Shown piece after piece: positions 45,373-53,969 of a DNA stretch of 64,000 nt. Each line of letters begins with the position of its first letter. The first letter of the stretch is position 1. The stretch covers positions 62,001-126,000 of the forward strand of contig OZ244854.1 of NCBI GenBank assembly GCA_965220985.1, read 5' to 3'. The position numbers were made by a program, and so were the translations under genes. The notes below the pieces were generated by a model, which was not told the origin of the DNA, ran no database searches, and saw nothing but the letters and a program-made list of their open reading frames with translations. This DNA is from JAPPHA01 sp965220985 (lineage in GTDB: Bacteria; Pseudomonadota; Alphaproteobacteria; Rhodobacterales; Rhodobacteraceae).

Positions 45373-46430
45373 GATTCCGTCTCCAGTCTGTCCGTGACAA
45401 GTGTCGGGACTCTGAGCGAGCCCGTGAATTCCGCGTGTTCCATGGTCACGTCGCCAAGGTTCAGCGAGTCGACCGACATCTCGTCGCCAACCACGAGAGT
45501 CGTGACATCGGCTTCGCCGGAGACGACCAGATTCGCCGTCGATGCCGTCCCGATGACCGCCGATTCCGTGATCAGCGTTTGAGAAAACACCGTGACCGCA
45601 TCGATCTCCGAAGCCTCGAGACGCCCGGTCGCGAGAATCCCCGTCACCGACAGATCGCGATCGACCTCGACGGTTTCGGCTTCGAGCGTTCCCTCCACGC
45701 TCAGATCGCCCCCGAGTTCCAGATCCTCCGCCTCAAGATCGATGATGCCCGTGATCGCGTTCCCGTTCATGTCGAGTGGAGCCTCCATGCGGTTGAGTTC
45801 GGGGCGTCCCGGAACGGCAAATCGGTGAAGATACGGAGAAACGTGCAACTCGTCGGACACGTGCCGGATGGCACCCAGTTCGCCTTCGAACTCCTCGCCG
45901 GTCGCATCGATGATGGCGCCGATGTCATAGGTGAACTCCCACCCGCGCAGCTCGCGCGGCGAATGGACGTCGACCCGCCCGACCATGGCCGCATTGCTCC
46001 GAGGCCTCGGGACCGATCGCGCGCCGCCGCCTTCCGGCGAATTCGTCAGAAGAACCACGAACAGATCGCGTTCGTTCGGTGCATGCACGAACACCCGAAC
46101 CGTCTGTCGCAGCGGAGTCGCCGGGACATCCGGTTGCGACACGTTGCCTGCAGAAATCATGTCGACCCAGGTCAGTTCCTCGACTCTGCCTTCAGTCGCG
46201 GCCAAACGCGGCAGCAGTTCGACAAAATCCACCTCGGCCCATTCGCCGACATCATCGGCAAGCCGAGACAATTGACCGGCGGTTCTCTGGACCGCCTGCC
46301 GTTCCATCAGACCGGCCACGACCTGGGAAGCCGCCGAGAAGAGCGCGCCAAGCACAGCAAGCAGAAGGACCATCTCGGCAAGGCTCGCGCCTCGGCGACG
46401 AAACCTCCAGTTTCGTCTCACGGCAGGCAT
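45357..46430 (-). CDS. pilV: PilV-like minor prepilin with beta-solenoid-like tail
   Basis: A 357-residue prepilin. Its leader ends RFRRRG, followed by ASLAEMVLLLAVLGALF, the class IVb cleavage/methylation site and hydrophobic helix. The C-terminal half is a repetitive sequence (GNAITGIIDLEAEDLELGG; LSVEGTLEAETVEVDRDLSV) suggesting a beta-solenoid or bactofilin-like shaft. It ends ESCTGC. PilV proteins are pilus-tip adhesins in R64-type pili. No shufflon repeats or Rci recombinase are seen. ATG 46430 is preferred over GTG 46439 because GAGGAG lies at a proper distance. It overlaps the preceding gene by 13 bp. Confidence 0.78.
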   Translation of the reverse strand: MPAVRRNWRFRRRGASLAEMVLLLAVLGALFSAASQVVAGLMERQAVQRTAGQLSRLADDVGEWAEVDFVELLPRLAATEGRVEELTWVDMISAGNVSQPDVPATPLRQTVRVFVHAPNERDLFVVLLTNSPEGGGARSVPRPRSNAAMVGRVDVHSPRELRGWEFTYDIGAIIDATGEEFEGELGAIRHVSDELHVSPYLHRFAVPGRPELNRMEAPLDMNGNAITGIIDLEAEDLELGGDLSVEGTLEAETVEVDRDLSVTGILATGRLEASEIDAVTVFSQTLITESAVIGTASTANLVVSGEADVTTLVVGDEMSVDSLNLGDVTMEHAEFTGSLRVPTLVTDRLETESCTGC

Positions 46431-47410
46431 CCAACGCACTCCTCGACAACGGTGACATGCCCGCCATGAACGGTCCCGTGCACGCGCACCGAGCTCGCGG
46501 TCACGTCGTCGATCGAAGCACGGGCGAGGTCGATCATGTCGGCGGATTGGGGAACCAGAACCCGCGCATCGAGATCACTGTCCGCCCTTGCCCGCTCCCC
46601 GACCAGGTTGTCGGCCGCCAAGGTCAGCGACGCGCTGAACACGTCGACCTGCACAGCTCCAGATGCCTGATCCTGCTGAGCTTCGAGCGGGGCAGAAACC
46701 GTCAGCATCACCGGATTGTTGGCAGTTCCAATGTCCTCCTCGACCCTGCTCGTGCGACCGGTCACCGTCCCCTCGATCGTCGCGTCCTCGACCGCGACCC
46801 AACCGAATCGGGCAATCGAGCCCACGCGAGCGCTGTCAAACCGCCCCGAAGCGGCAACGACCCCGCCAGCGCCACGGACTTCGGTCGCGGCGATGTCGGC
46901 ATGGACGTCCGGAGCGCGCCTGCGAACCAGTTCGGCCCGCGCGTTCGGAACATCCGTGAGCGCGAGAACCAGCGGCGAGGTGACACGGTCACTGCCCAGC
47001 CATTCCCCGAGCCGGTTTCCGAGCGCTGCCGCCGAAGCTGCCGGGAGATCAGGCCACGAAAACGCAACCTCGTCATCACCGTCCGCGACCGCCCTGAACT
47101 CGAACGCAAGCTCCCGCCGGACAGCGATGTGAGGCAGCAGGCCGCCGGCCACAGGATCGACACCCGTAACCGACGCCATCTCCGCAATCATCCTGATCTG
47201 CCGGGCCATGGCGGCCGCCGTTGCGTCCGACCGCTCGCGCTCGAGCCTGGTCGCCAGCCCGTCCATGACGAATGCGGCGACCAGGAGCACGAGCAGCGCA
47301 GTCATCAAGCCCGCCCCCCGCCGTCGCGCCTGCAGGCCATGAACGTGCTTGCGCAAGCGACACAGGGACCGAGCCGGTTCCCGAAGTGGGGTGTTGGGCG
47401 CAAGTTGCAT
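46418..47410 (-). CDS. Pilin-like exported protein ending in CVGC (minor pilin)
   Basis: A 330-residue protein. The basic N terminus leads into ARRRGAGLMTALLVLLVAAF, which looks like a class IVb prepilin cleavage region though without Glu5. A helical stalk follows (RLERERSDATAAAMARQIR). The C-terminal half is beta-rich and repetitive, ending VVEECVGCLP. It sits between pilS and pilV with overlaps on both sides and ends like pilV in a CxxC pair, so it is probably a second minor pilin or a tip partner. Confidence 0.65.
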   Translation of the reverse strand: MQLAPNTPLREPARSLCRLRKHVHGLQARRRGAGLMTALLVLLVAAFVMDGLATRLERERSDATAAAMARQIRMIAEMASVTGVDPVAGGLLPHIAVRRELAFEFRAVADGDDEVAFSWPDLPAASAAALGNRLGEWLGSDRVTSPLVLALTDVPNARAELVRRRAPDVHADIAATEVRGAGGVVAASGRFDSARVGSIARFGWVAVEDATIEGTVTGRTSRVEEDIGTANNPVMLTVSAPLEAQQDQASGAVQVDVFSASLTLAADNLVGERARADSDLDARVLVPQSADMIDLARASIDDVTASSVRVHGTVHGGHVTVVEECVGCLP

Positions 47411-47997
47411 CAGCGGAAGGTCAATGCGACATCGTCGTCGTCGTCGCATGCCGCAGAGATCTCCGAGATCGATGCGGGCATCGTCAGTGACGCGCCACCG
47501 ATCGTGATCCCGGCCAAGGACGACTCCTCGGGATCCTGATCCGCGTAGTTCGAGACCAGATCGATGCAATTCGCCTCGGACATCTCCTCGATGGTGATGT
47601 CGAAGGTGTTTCCGTCGCCCTCGACGGCCAAGTTGTCACCAAACGGCGTGGCCATCGTGATGACCGTGTTGTCGTCGGCATCGGTCGCCGACCGCCGCCC
47701 CTTGGACGGAATCATCTTGGCGTCATCGAGCGTCTCGATCAGATCGCCGCTGCCATAGGAGGCTCCGTTGCGGTGCAGATCGGAGACCGCTGCGAAGACC
47801 TCGTTGACCAGCTGGGCGGTCTGTAGGCGCTTCTGCCGGTTGTCGACATTGTTGTAGGCGAGAACGGCACCCGCCATGACGACCGCGGCGAGCGTCAGAT
47901 ACAGCAGGAAGTCGACGAGGCTGACGCCGCGTCGGCGCCGCATGCGACGCGGAATGGGGCCGGCAAACTGCCGGTATGCGAAATCAAGGACTGTCAT
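47410..47997 (-). CDS. pilS: Type IVb major prepilin (PilS-like)
   Basis: A 195-residue prepilin with leader MTVLDFAYRQFAGPIPRR and RMRRRRG before the cleavage site. The mature N terminus VSLVDFLLYLTLAAVVMAG carries Asp at position 5 instead of the usual Glu. A globular C-terminal domain contains two cysteines (EANCIDLVSNYAD, ISAACDDDDD). AAGGAG lies 7 bp before ATG 47997. It should be the main subunit of the thin pilus. The last bases overlap the start of the next pilin gene. Confidence 0.82.
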   Translation of the reverse strand: MTVLDFAYRQFAGPIPRRMRRRRGVSLVDFLLYLTLAAVVMAGAVLAYNNVDNRQKRLQTAQLVNEVFAAVSDLHRNGASYGSGDLIETLDDAKMIPSKGRRSATDADDNTVITMATPFGDNLAVEGDGNTFDITIEEMSEANCIDLVSNYADQDPEESSLAGITIGGASLTMPASISEISAACDDDDDVALTFR

Positions 47998-48016
47998 CTT
48001 GTGTCTCCTTTGGTTT

Positions 48017-49078
48017 TCAGTCGATGAGTGACGTCATGTTCACCATGACGAAGGCCGAAGACCCGATGATGCTCGCCGCAACGATCAGCAGAGCGATGCG
48101 AAGCAGTTTCACCATGGTCTCGACTCTCTCTTCCAGGCGATCGAGCCAGGCGTCCGCGTATCGGGAGAAACGCGGCACCCAGTCCCGTTGCCCGGCATAG
48201 GCGCGCAGGACCGCGTTCAGTTCGGGGTCCGGAAACCCGTGACCTGCCGCGATGGCTGCGCTGCCGATGTTGGTTCGGTCCGCCCATTCGGCAATCGCCA
48301 GAATCCGCGAGCGCGAATACGGTGGCAGCGACTCGGCAAGGCTCAGCAGAAATGCGCGATTGATTTCGTGCCCCACCCGGGCGTTTTCGATCAGCACGAA
48401 GGCGAAGGTGGCGCCGTTTCTGAGGCGGTAGAGCGAGAACGGCGGAATCCGGTCCAGCCAGTTCCTGCCGGCACCCGTGTGGTGTCTCTCGGCCCACTTC
48501 CACAGGGCCACCGCGACAAGAACCAGTCCGGCGACAATTCCGATGCTGTCGGCAATCCACATGGAGGTCGCGGCAACCAGACGCGAGCCAAGCGGCCAGT
48601 CGGAGACCGGAGCAAGCGTTGCCATGGTCGGGAACAGGTTCGACCCCAGCGAGTAGAGCAGCAGAATCACCAGAAGAAACAGGAACACCGGCCAAAGCAG
48701 CGCCTGCCTGATGGCCTTCGAGATCTTCTCGTCGACGCTCGAAAGCCGTGCAGCAGCCCGGAACACGCTCGCATCCGAGGCCGATCCGAATCTCGAGAAC
48801 AGCATCGCTTCGGACTCGGGGACGTAATCGCTGACGACATCGGCGAAGCTGTCCGTCCTGAGCGCCGCGCGCAGTCTGCCGAGGATGTCCTGGAGCTTGC
48901 GGTCTCGCGTACCGGTGATGTCCGCCACGAGCGGCAGGGCGCGGTTGAGTTCCATGCCGCTGTCAAGCAGGTCGCTGGTCATCCGCCAGATTCTCGCTCT
49001 GACCGACTGTCGAAAGACAAGCCGCGCATGAATGCGATCGATTCCGTCGATCATGGAATTCGTCTCGCCCCAACTCAT
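48017..49078 (-). CDS. pilR: Type IVb pilus inner-membrane platform protein (PilR, GspF-like)
   Basis: A 353-residue protein with T2SF-type organisation. Two cytoplasmic helical domains are separated by membrane segments (ALLWPVFLFLLVILLLYSLG at about 130-150 and a segment at about 180-200), and a C-terminal hydrophobic helix (LLRIALLIVAASIIGSSAF) ends it. PilR anchors the assembly ATPase and pilin pool in the inner membrane. Its start overlaps the pilQ stop (ATGA). Confidence 0.88.
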   Translation of the reverse strand: MSWGETNSMIDGIDRIHARLVFRQSVRARIWRMTSDLLDSGMELNRALPLVADITGTRDRKLQDILGRLRAALRTDSFADVVSDYVPESEAMLFSRFGSASDASVFRAAARLSSVDEKISKAIRQALLWPVFLFLLVILLLYSLGSNLFPTMATLAPVSDWPLGSRLVAATSMWIADSIGIVAGLVLVAVALWKWAERHHTGAGRNWLDRIPPFSLYRLRNGATFAFVLIENARVGHEINRAFLLSLAESLPPYSRSRILAIAEWADRTNIGSAAIAAGHGFPDPELNAVLRAYAGQRDWVPRFSRYADAWLDRLEERVETMVKLLRIALLIVAASIIGSSAFVMVNMTSLID

Positions 49079-50910
49079 CGTCCGTGCTCCGCACCGACTG
49101 GCCGTTCATGGGTTTCGAGGATCGTCGCGACCTCGTCCCGTGCCGCGACGCGCTGTCGAGACGTGCTGCGACGCGCCTCTGTCGGCTCCGGTCGGGAAAC
49201 GCGTCTGGCTGTGACGGCATCCGCTCCATGCGACCCCGTCGATCGTGACGGGAATGCAGCCGCTTCCTCCCGCCCTCCGTCATTCGAGCAATCATTCGAT
49301 CGATCGTCCGGGCGCGCGAGGTCCTCGATCCATCGGTCGATGACCTCGTTCCGAGCAGCCTCGATGCGGAAAATGTCGGCGCCTTTCTTTCGCGCGTCCG
49401 ACGCCGCAACGAGGCCGGCGTTCACCAGCAGGTTCAGCTTTTCGGAAAGCGTCATGCCGCCAAGGCCGCCCTGTTCACGCGAGCCGGTCCAGTGGCGCCA
49501 GGCCGCGACCGCATCGTTCATCCGCACGCAGTCGAGATAACCGTCGTCGGGCAGGATGGTCTCTCCGACGGCGATCAACCGACGGTAACCCGCCCAGGCG
49601 TTCGCGGCCTCGCCGTCGCCGCGACCTGCATGACATCGCGGACAACCTCGCGGGTTCCGGGTGCGGAATCCCCCGCCCGGCTGCGGAATGGCGCAGTCGC
49701 ACAGCAAGGGGATCAGCGACTGCTTCATCAGCAGCGTGATCGATCCGGGCTTGGCCAGCTCCGATGGGTGAATGCCCATGTCGATCATGCGAAAAAGGAT
49801 TGAGTTGACCGATCCGATGTGGATCGTGGTCCAGACCTGGTGGCCTGTCTCGATGAACTGGATCATCTGGCGGGCGCCTTCGGCGTCGCGAACCTCGGAG
49901 ATGATGCCCACGTGCGGATTGATGCGAACAAAGTGCATCAGTGCCGCGCGGTAGTTGGCGGTGCGGTCCTGTGCCGTGCCGGCAGACTGGATGGGAATCT
50001 GGATGATCCCGCTCTTGCGAATGCGGGTTTCGACCGGATCCTCGATCGAGACGACCGAAATCTGCCCGTCCAGCTCGTCGTAGAGCCGCTCGACCGCGCG
50101 AATGATCGTCGTCGACTTGCCGTCGCCGGTCTCGCCCCCGACGATGACCGCGCCCTTCATTCTCTCGCGGGCAACCGAAACGTCGTGCAAAACCAACGGG
50201 TCGAAACCGAGGTCCTCGAGATCCGCGACATCGTCGTCGTCGGTGTAGACGATCCTCAAGACCATGTGCTCGAGGATTCCAGCATCGCCCTCGTGGAATC
50301 CCTTCTGCCCGCGAATCTTCTGGATGCGCGGGGGCAGAGGTATCGAATGACCAGGCGTGATGGAGAACGACTGAAACGAGTGCTGCTGCTTGGTCGTGTG
50401 ACCGCTTCCCTCGTCCCGGGCATCGAACAGGTAGGCAATGATCGCCCGGCCCTCGCCGAGCGAGATGTCCTCGCGGTAGTCGATTTCGCGCCCCGCAACC
50501 GCAACCCGAATGTCGGAACGCCGGGACCGCCTGATGATCTTGAGGTCGCTCGCGTTCATGTCGGCGGCGTCGCTCAGCATGCGCGTGACGAATCGCTTGT
50601 AGGATTCCTCGCTGCTCGTGGCGCGGACGGGCTCCGACTGTTCGTAATGATCGATGATCTGCTGAGAGGTTGCCTGTTCGACCGACGGCGCAACGTGGAA
50701 GACCGAGGCAAGATACTCCTGCAACTCGCCGATCTCCGGGTCGAACTGCTTGCCGGTCTGCACGATCACCCGCCCGGTGTCGAAAGCGGCGCATTTCTCG
50801 CGAAGCTCCGGCGGAAGCTCGACCAGCCCGTTGCTGCGCACGGGGTACTGACCGGTCTTGGCCAATGCCTGGACCGGCGACATTCGTGCCATGGTCCGCC
50901 CTCGGCCCAT
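49075..50910 (-). CDS. pilQ: Type IVb pilus assembly ATPase (PilQ)
   Basis: A 611-residue GspE/PilB-type hexameric ATPase. Walker A is VIVGGETGDGKSTTI, the Asp box is VSIEDPVETRI and the Walker B/His region is IISEVRDAEGAR with TTIHIGSVN. A two-part cysteine cluster (LLCDCAIP and GCPRCHAG) is the zinc-binding site of this family. It powers pilin polymerisation at PilR. ATG 50910 directly follows the pilP stop (TAGGATG). The last about 80 residues are Arg/Ser-rich and poorly conserved. Confidence 0.92.
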   Translation of the reverse strand: MGRGRTMARMSPVQALAKTGQYPVRSNGLVELPPELREKCAAFDTGRVIVQTGKQFDPEIGELQEYLASVFHVAPSVEQATSQQIIDHYEQSEPVRATSSEESYKRFVTRMLSDAADMNASDLKIIRRSRRSDIRVAVAGREIDYREDISLGEGRAIIAYLFDARDEGSGHTTKQQHSFQSFSITPGHSIPLPPRIQKIRGQKGFHEGDAGILEHMVLRIVYTDDDDVADLEDLGFDPLVLHDVSVARERMKGAVIVGGETGDGKSTTIIRAVERLYDELDGQISVVSIEDPVETRIRKSGIIQIPIQSAGTAQDRTANYRAALMHFVRINPHVGIISEVRDAEGARQMIQFIETGHQVWTTIHIGSVNSILFRMIDMGIHPSELAKPGSITLLMKQSLIPLLCDCAIPQPGGGFRTRNPRGCPRCHAGRGDGEAANAWAGYRRLIAVGETILPDDGYLDCVRMNDAVAAWRHWTGSREQGGLGGMTLSEKLNLLVNAGLVAASDARKKGADIFRIEAARNEVIDRWIEDLARPDDRSNDCSNDGGREEAAAFPSRSTGSHGADAVTARRVSRPEPTEARRSTSRQRVAARDEVATILETHERPVGAEHGR

Positions 50911-50911
50911 C

Positions 50912-51472
50912 CTACTCGATCCTCGCTTCGGTCCCGTCGGGTCCCGAAAGCACGACGGCATGATCGTCGAGAGAGGTCACGACATGCCCGGACTCGAGTC
51001 GATCGGCGAGGCGCAGCAGATGCGAAACCCCGTCGACCTTCACGATCGCCACCCGGTCTCCCCCAGAGGGCCGCGTGATCGCGACCAGTTCGAAGACCGG
51101 TACTTCCTGCGGATCGACATTCTGATCCTCGATGCTCGCTCGCCTGCCTCCCGAAGCGTTGTCGGCCGTCGTTTCACCGATTCGTTTTTCGCCTATATCG
51201 GGTGAAAAAAGCTCCGAAAGTCGCCGATTGTTCTCGTGAATCTCCAGAAGCGCAGTCTGCGATTCGCGGCAGATGGCAAGCACGTGACGCTCGATCGCGA
51301 GCAGCGACAGGGCGTCGTCCGGACTGGTCAAGTCGGCGTAAGCCTCCTGCAAGACCTCGTATGGACACAAAAAAATCAAGCTGCTCCGATCGTCGGAGAT
51401 CGCCTGAGCGCTGAAGGTCATGCCCGCGATCAGAGCGGTCACGCCGAATCTGTAATTGCTTCTTGAAGTCAT
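50912..51472 (-). CDS. pilP: PilP-like periplasmic pilus protein
   Basis: A 186-residue exported protein with a signal peptide (TALIAGMTFSAQA). A coiled region follows (RESQTALLEIHENNRRLSEL). The C-terminal homology region has VAIVKVDGVSHLLRLADRLE and SGHVVTSLDDHAVVLSG, the PilP/GspC-type fold that contacts the secretin. It is the first gene of the 10-gene leftward operon pilP-traF. Its start is 12 bp from a GTTC-N7-GTTC motif and 30 bp from the shared 27-bp element. Confidence 0.72.
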   Translation of the reverse strand: MTSRSNYRFGVTALIAGMTFSAQAISDDRSSLIFLCPYEVLQEAYADLTSPDDALSLLAIERHVLAICRESQTALLEIHENNRRLSELFSPDIGEKRIGETTADNASGGRRASIEDQNVDPQEVPVFELVAITRPSGGDRVAIVKVDGVSHLLRLADRLESGHVVTSLDDHAVVLSGPDGTEARIE

Positions 51473-51483
51473 GCCGCAGAAAT

Positions 51484-51498
51484 GTTCTATTTTTGTTC
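51484..51498 (+). promoter_or_regulatory. Candidate LexA box in the pilP/exported-protein control region
   Basis: GTTC, seven bases (TATTTTT), GTTC, centred between the divergent starts at 51472 and 51538. It fits the alphaproteobacterial LexA operator and lies where it would block both promoters. Confidence 0.45.
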
Positions 51499-51501
51499 TT
51501 C

Positions 51502-51528
51502 TGTCAACAACCCGTCATCGAATTTTTG
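51502..51528 (+). promoter_or_regulatory. 27-bp element shared with the trbB control region
   Basis: TGTCAA, three bases, CCCGT, one base, ATCGA, one base, TTTTTG. Spacing is identical to 3954-3980, and 22 of the 27 positions are inside the matching blocks. It ends 9 bp before the start of the large exported protein. Probably a common operator or promoter core. Confidence 0.6.
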
Positions 51529-51537
51529 GAGAACACG

Positions 51538-53682
51538 ATGAAGAAGCCCTCGAAAATCCGCCTCGCAGCAACGCGACGGCGCCACCGATCACGTCAAGTC
51601 AGGCGTGCTCTCAAGGCAGGAACATGTCTTGGTGTGCTGACATCGGCGGTTGTCCCGCTCGTCGATGCGCTTGTTCCCGTGACCGCCCATGCGGCCGAGA
51701 TCGAGCTTGGCAATGACATTGCGGGCGAAGACCTGCGGTCCAAGGAAAGGGCCGCCGAGCTTTATGTCTCGGCCCTGCAGTCGGTCGCAGGCACCTACCT
51801 CAACCTGATCTCGCAGGACCTGTCCGGGGAACTGACGGCTCGTCTCGCAGATGCCGACACCACGCTGCCAGCGATGGCAGGCGGAATCGAAAGCGCCGAT
51901 CGGTCGCGATTCGATGCACTCGGCATTCGAGCGGCGTTCGCTGGCGGGCAGCTTGCGGTCTGGGTCGTGCCCGGCGAGCTTCGAGCAAATGTCGCCGTGG
52001 TGGATATCGAACTGGCTGCCGAACGCCTCGCGATCGGGATGATCGGGAGAATTGTCGGTGATCGATTTCACCGGGACGGGCTTGCTTCGATGCCGATCTC
52101 GCCCGATCTCGCGAGCCTCCTTCCCCCTGTTGCAACCGGCATTGTCGTTGCCGTGCAGTCCCCCGCCGACATCGGTTTCGAAACAGGCGGCGTGTCACAG
52201 CGACGACTGCCGTGCGCCGAAGGTTTCTACGGGTTCGGCACGCTCGAGGAACGTCCGTTTCGCCGCACCGTGAAGGGTGACACCGACTCAGGGATCGAGT
52301 GGATCGGCGAATGGACCGAGATCTCGTCCGACTGCCAGCCGGAATCCTCGCAGACGATACTCGTGGTCAGGGCCTGCCCGAGCCCCGAATCCGGCTGGAT
52401 CACCTATCGTGTCAGGCAGCAGATCATCAGGCACCCGGAACATTCGTTCCGCTTCCTGGTCGTCCGTGACGAACCGGGGCCAGAGAACGAGGTTTCCCGA
52501 AACTGCAACGACGACGGCAGGCAGCTCCTGAGCGAGACCACGATGGAGACGGAAACGAAAACCCTTGCGTGCGCGCAGGTCCACGTCCCGGACAAGCTGT
52601 CGCCGAGCGAGCCGGACTATTCCGGAACGGTTCGCTACGAGCGGAGATTCCGGGTGGTGACGAGTTCCTTCGCGGGTGACGAGGACTCCCGAACCACGAA
52701 GACCTACCCGATCGATGCTGACTGGCGCGAGGTTTGGCAGGACTGCACCCGGACCATGACCCGACCGCGAAACAGGCAGGAAGTCCTGCCATGTCCGGCG
52801 AGTCATCCGAGCGGAACCCGCATTCGCAGCCAGGCCGGGATCGAAACCTACACGGACTATCCCACCCGCGACGACGTCTCGCTCGGCATCGCGTGGAGCG
52901 ACGAGTGGGCGGAAACGACCAACAGCTGCCATCGCAGCTGGAGCCAGGCCGGAGATCCCGAATCGAGGACCATCGAGTGCGATCGCCATGAACGCTCGAC
53001 AACCGAGCATTGGAGCGAACTGGAAACCGACCGGCAACCGAGACTGGATCGCATCGAGCACGGCGAGTGGACGCACGCGGGCAAGATCCCCGGATGCACG
53101 ATCACCTCGGGAAACGATGGAGACGACGACAGCGGGAACGGTTCCGAGCGCGAGGAAGCCAACAACGGCTGGGACATCGACGGAGACGGCCGAGCCGACT
53201 TCGAAGACATCGATGACGCCAGAGAAGAGATGGAAAATCGGGGGATTTCGGGGAATCCGAGACCGATCGCCGATGGCTGCGGCGGCGGCTGCCGTGGATC
53301 GACCAATCCCGACGCGCCCGACGACGACGATTCCGACAACGGTGGCGGAAATGACGATGACGACGACGATGGCGGCTGGTGCTTTCTGACCACGGCGGTC
53401 ACGTCGATGCGTGGCGAGGCCGACGACGGGTTGACCCTGACCACGTTGCGACGGTTTCGCGATGGCTGGCTGTCGGGAACGGCCGATGGACCTGCTCTGA
53501 TCGCCGAGTATCGGATTCTGGCACCTCGGATCGTCGCGGCAATCCCAAGGGGGCACATCGAGTGGGCGTGGATCGCCGATCGGATCGACGCCGCGCGCGA
53601 GGCGATTCTCGACGGTCGCAACGAGACCGCCCGCCAAATCTACGTCGACATGGTCCGACAGCTGCAGAAGCGATGGCTGTGA
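51538..53682 (+). CDS. Large exported protein with Cys-flanked repeats and CFI-box-like C terminus
   Basis: A 714-residue preprotein starting at ATG 51538 (GGAG 6 bp before). The signal peptide is long and basic (about 1-53). After an N-terminal domain come about four repeats of 40-60 residues each bounded by cysteines and carrying a conserved Trp/Arg pattern (GIEWIGEWTEISSDC; ADWREVWQDC; GIAWSDEWAETTNSC). An Asp-rich stretch with DIDGDGRADFEDIDD looks like a calcium-binding loop. The C terminus CFLTTAVTS ... TTLRRFRDGWL ... EYRILAPRIVAAI matches the CFI-box C-terminal domain. Divergent from pilP, it may be a surface or pilus-associated adhesin (inference). Confidence 0.75.
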   Translation: MKKPSKIRLAATRRRHRSRQVRRALKAGTCLGVLTSAVVPLVDALVPVTAHAAEIELGNDIAGEDLRSKERAAELYVSALQSVAGTYLNLISQDLSGELTARLADADTTLPAMAGGIESADRSRFDALGIRAAFAGGQLAVWVVPGELRANVAVVDIELAAERLAIGMIGRIVGDRFHRDGLASMPISPDLASLLPPVATGIVVAVQSPADIGFETGGVSQRRLPCAEGFYGFGTLEERPFRRTVKGDTDSGIEWIGEWTEISSDCQPESSQTILVVRACPSPESGWITYRVRQQIIRHPEHSFRFLVVRDEPGPENEVSRNCNDDGRQLLSETTMETETKTLACAQVHVPDKLSPSEPDYSGTVRYERRFRVVTSSFAGDEDSRTTKTYPIDADWREVWQDCTRTMTRPRNRQEVLPCPASHPSGTRIRSQAGIETYTDYPTRDDVSLGIAWSDEWAETTNSCHRSWSQAGDPESRTIECDRHERSTTEHWSELETDRQPRLDRIEHGEWTHAGKIPGCTITSGNDGDDDSGNGSEREEANNGWDIDGDGRADFEDIDDAREEMENRGISGNPRPIADGCGGGCRGSTNPDAPDDDDSDNGGGNDDDDDDGGWCFLTTAVTSMRGEADDGLTLTTLRRFRDGWLSGTADGPALIAEYRILAPRIVAAIPRGHIEWAWIADRIDAAREAILDGRNETARQIYVDMVRQLQKRWL

Positions 53683-53764
53683 GCCCGCCGGTTGCGCGCC
53701 GCAACACACGTCGCGGTGGGCAGTTCGCTCACGTCGACACCGCGCGGACCCCGAATTGCGATCA

Positions 53765-53802
53765 TGCGGCTCGGATCCCGCCAAAAGCGGATCCGAGCCG
53801 CA
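53765..53802 (+). terminator. Strong hairpin after the exported-protein gene
   Basis: A perfect 14-bp stem (TGCGGCTCGGATCC with its complement) encloses a 10-base loop. No T-tract follows. It probably ends the exported-protein transcript and separates the element from tRNA-Leu. Confidence 0.6.
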
Positions 53803-53969
53803 GTCCGTCAACCTGGCCGAACCGGGTTCGAGACGGCGGTTCCGACCCCGGGCTTGCCACGTTCCGTCAATGCCAGGCGGTGAACCCGGCGGAAGATCGT
53901 AGGGTCGTGCCGAATTGGGGCAGCGCTCGATTGACACCCAACGGGGCTGGGAGTATTGGCACAACCACG

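Noticed and set aside
45435..47539. Long rightward frames of 344 and 486 residues
   Set aside because: Antisense to the two minor pilin genes, Arg/His/Pro-rich shadow sequence.
48188..49540. 450-residue rightward open frame
   Set aside because: Antisense to pilR and the end of pilQ, compositionally a GC-rich shadow frame.
49819..51078. 419-residue rightward open frame
   Set aside because: Antisense to pilQ, which has full ATPase motifs.
52288..53964. 558-residue leftward open frame
   Set aside because: Antisense to the exported Cys-repeat protein; no start context or recognisable domain.
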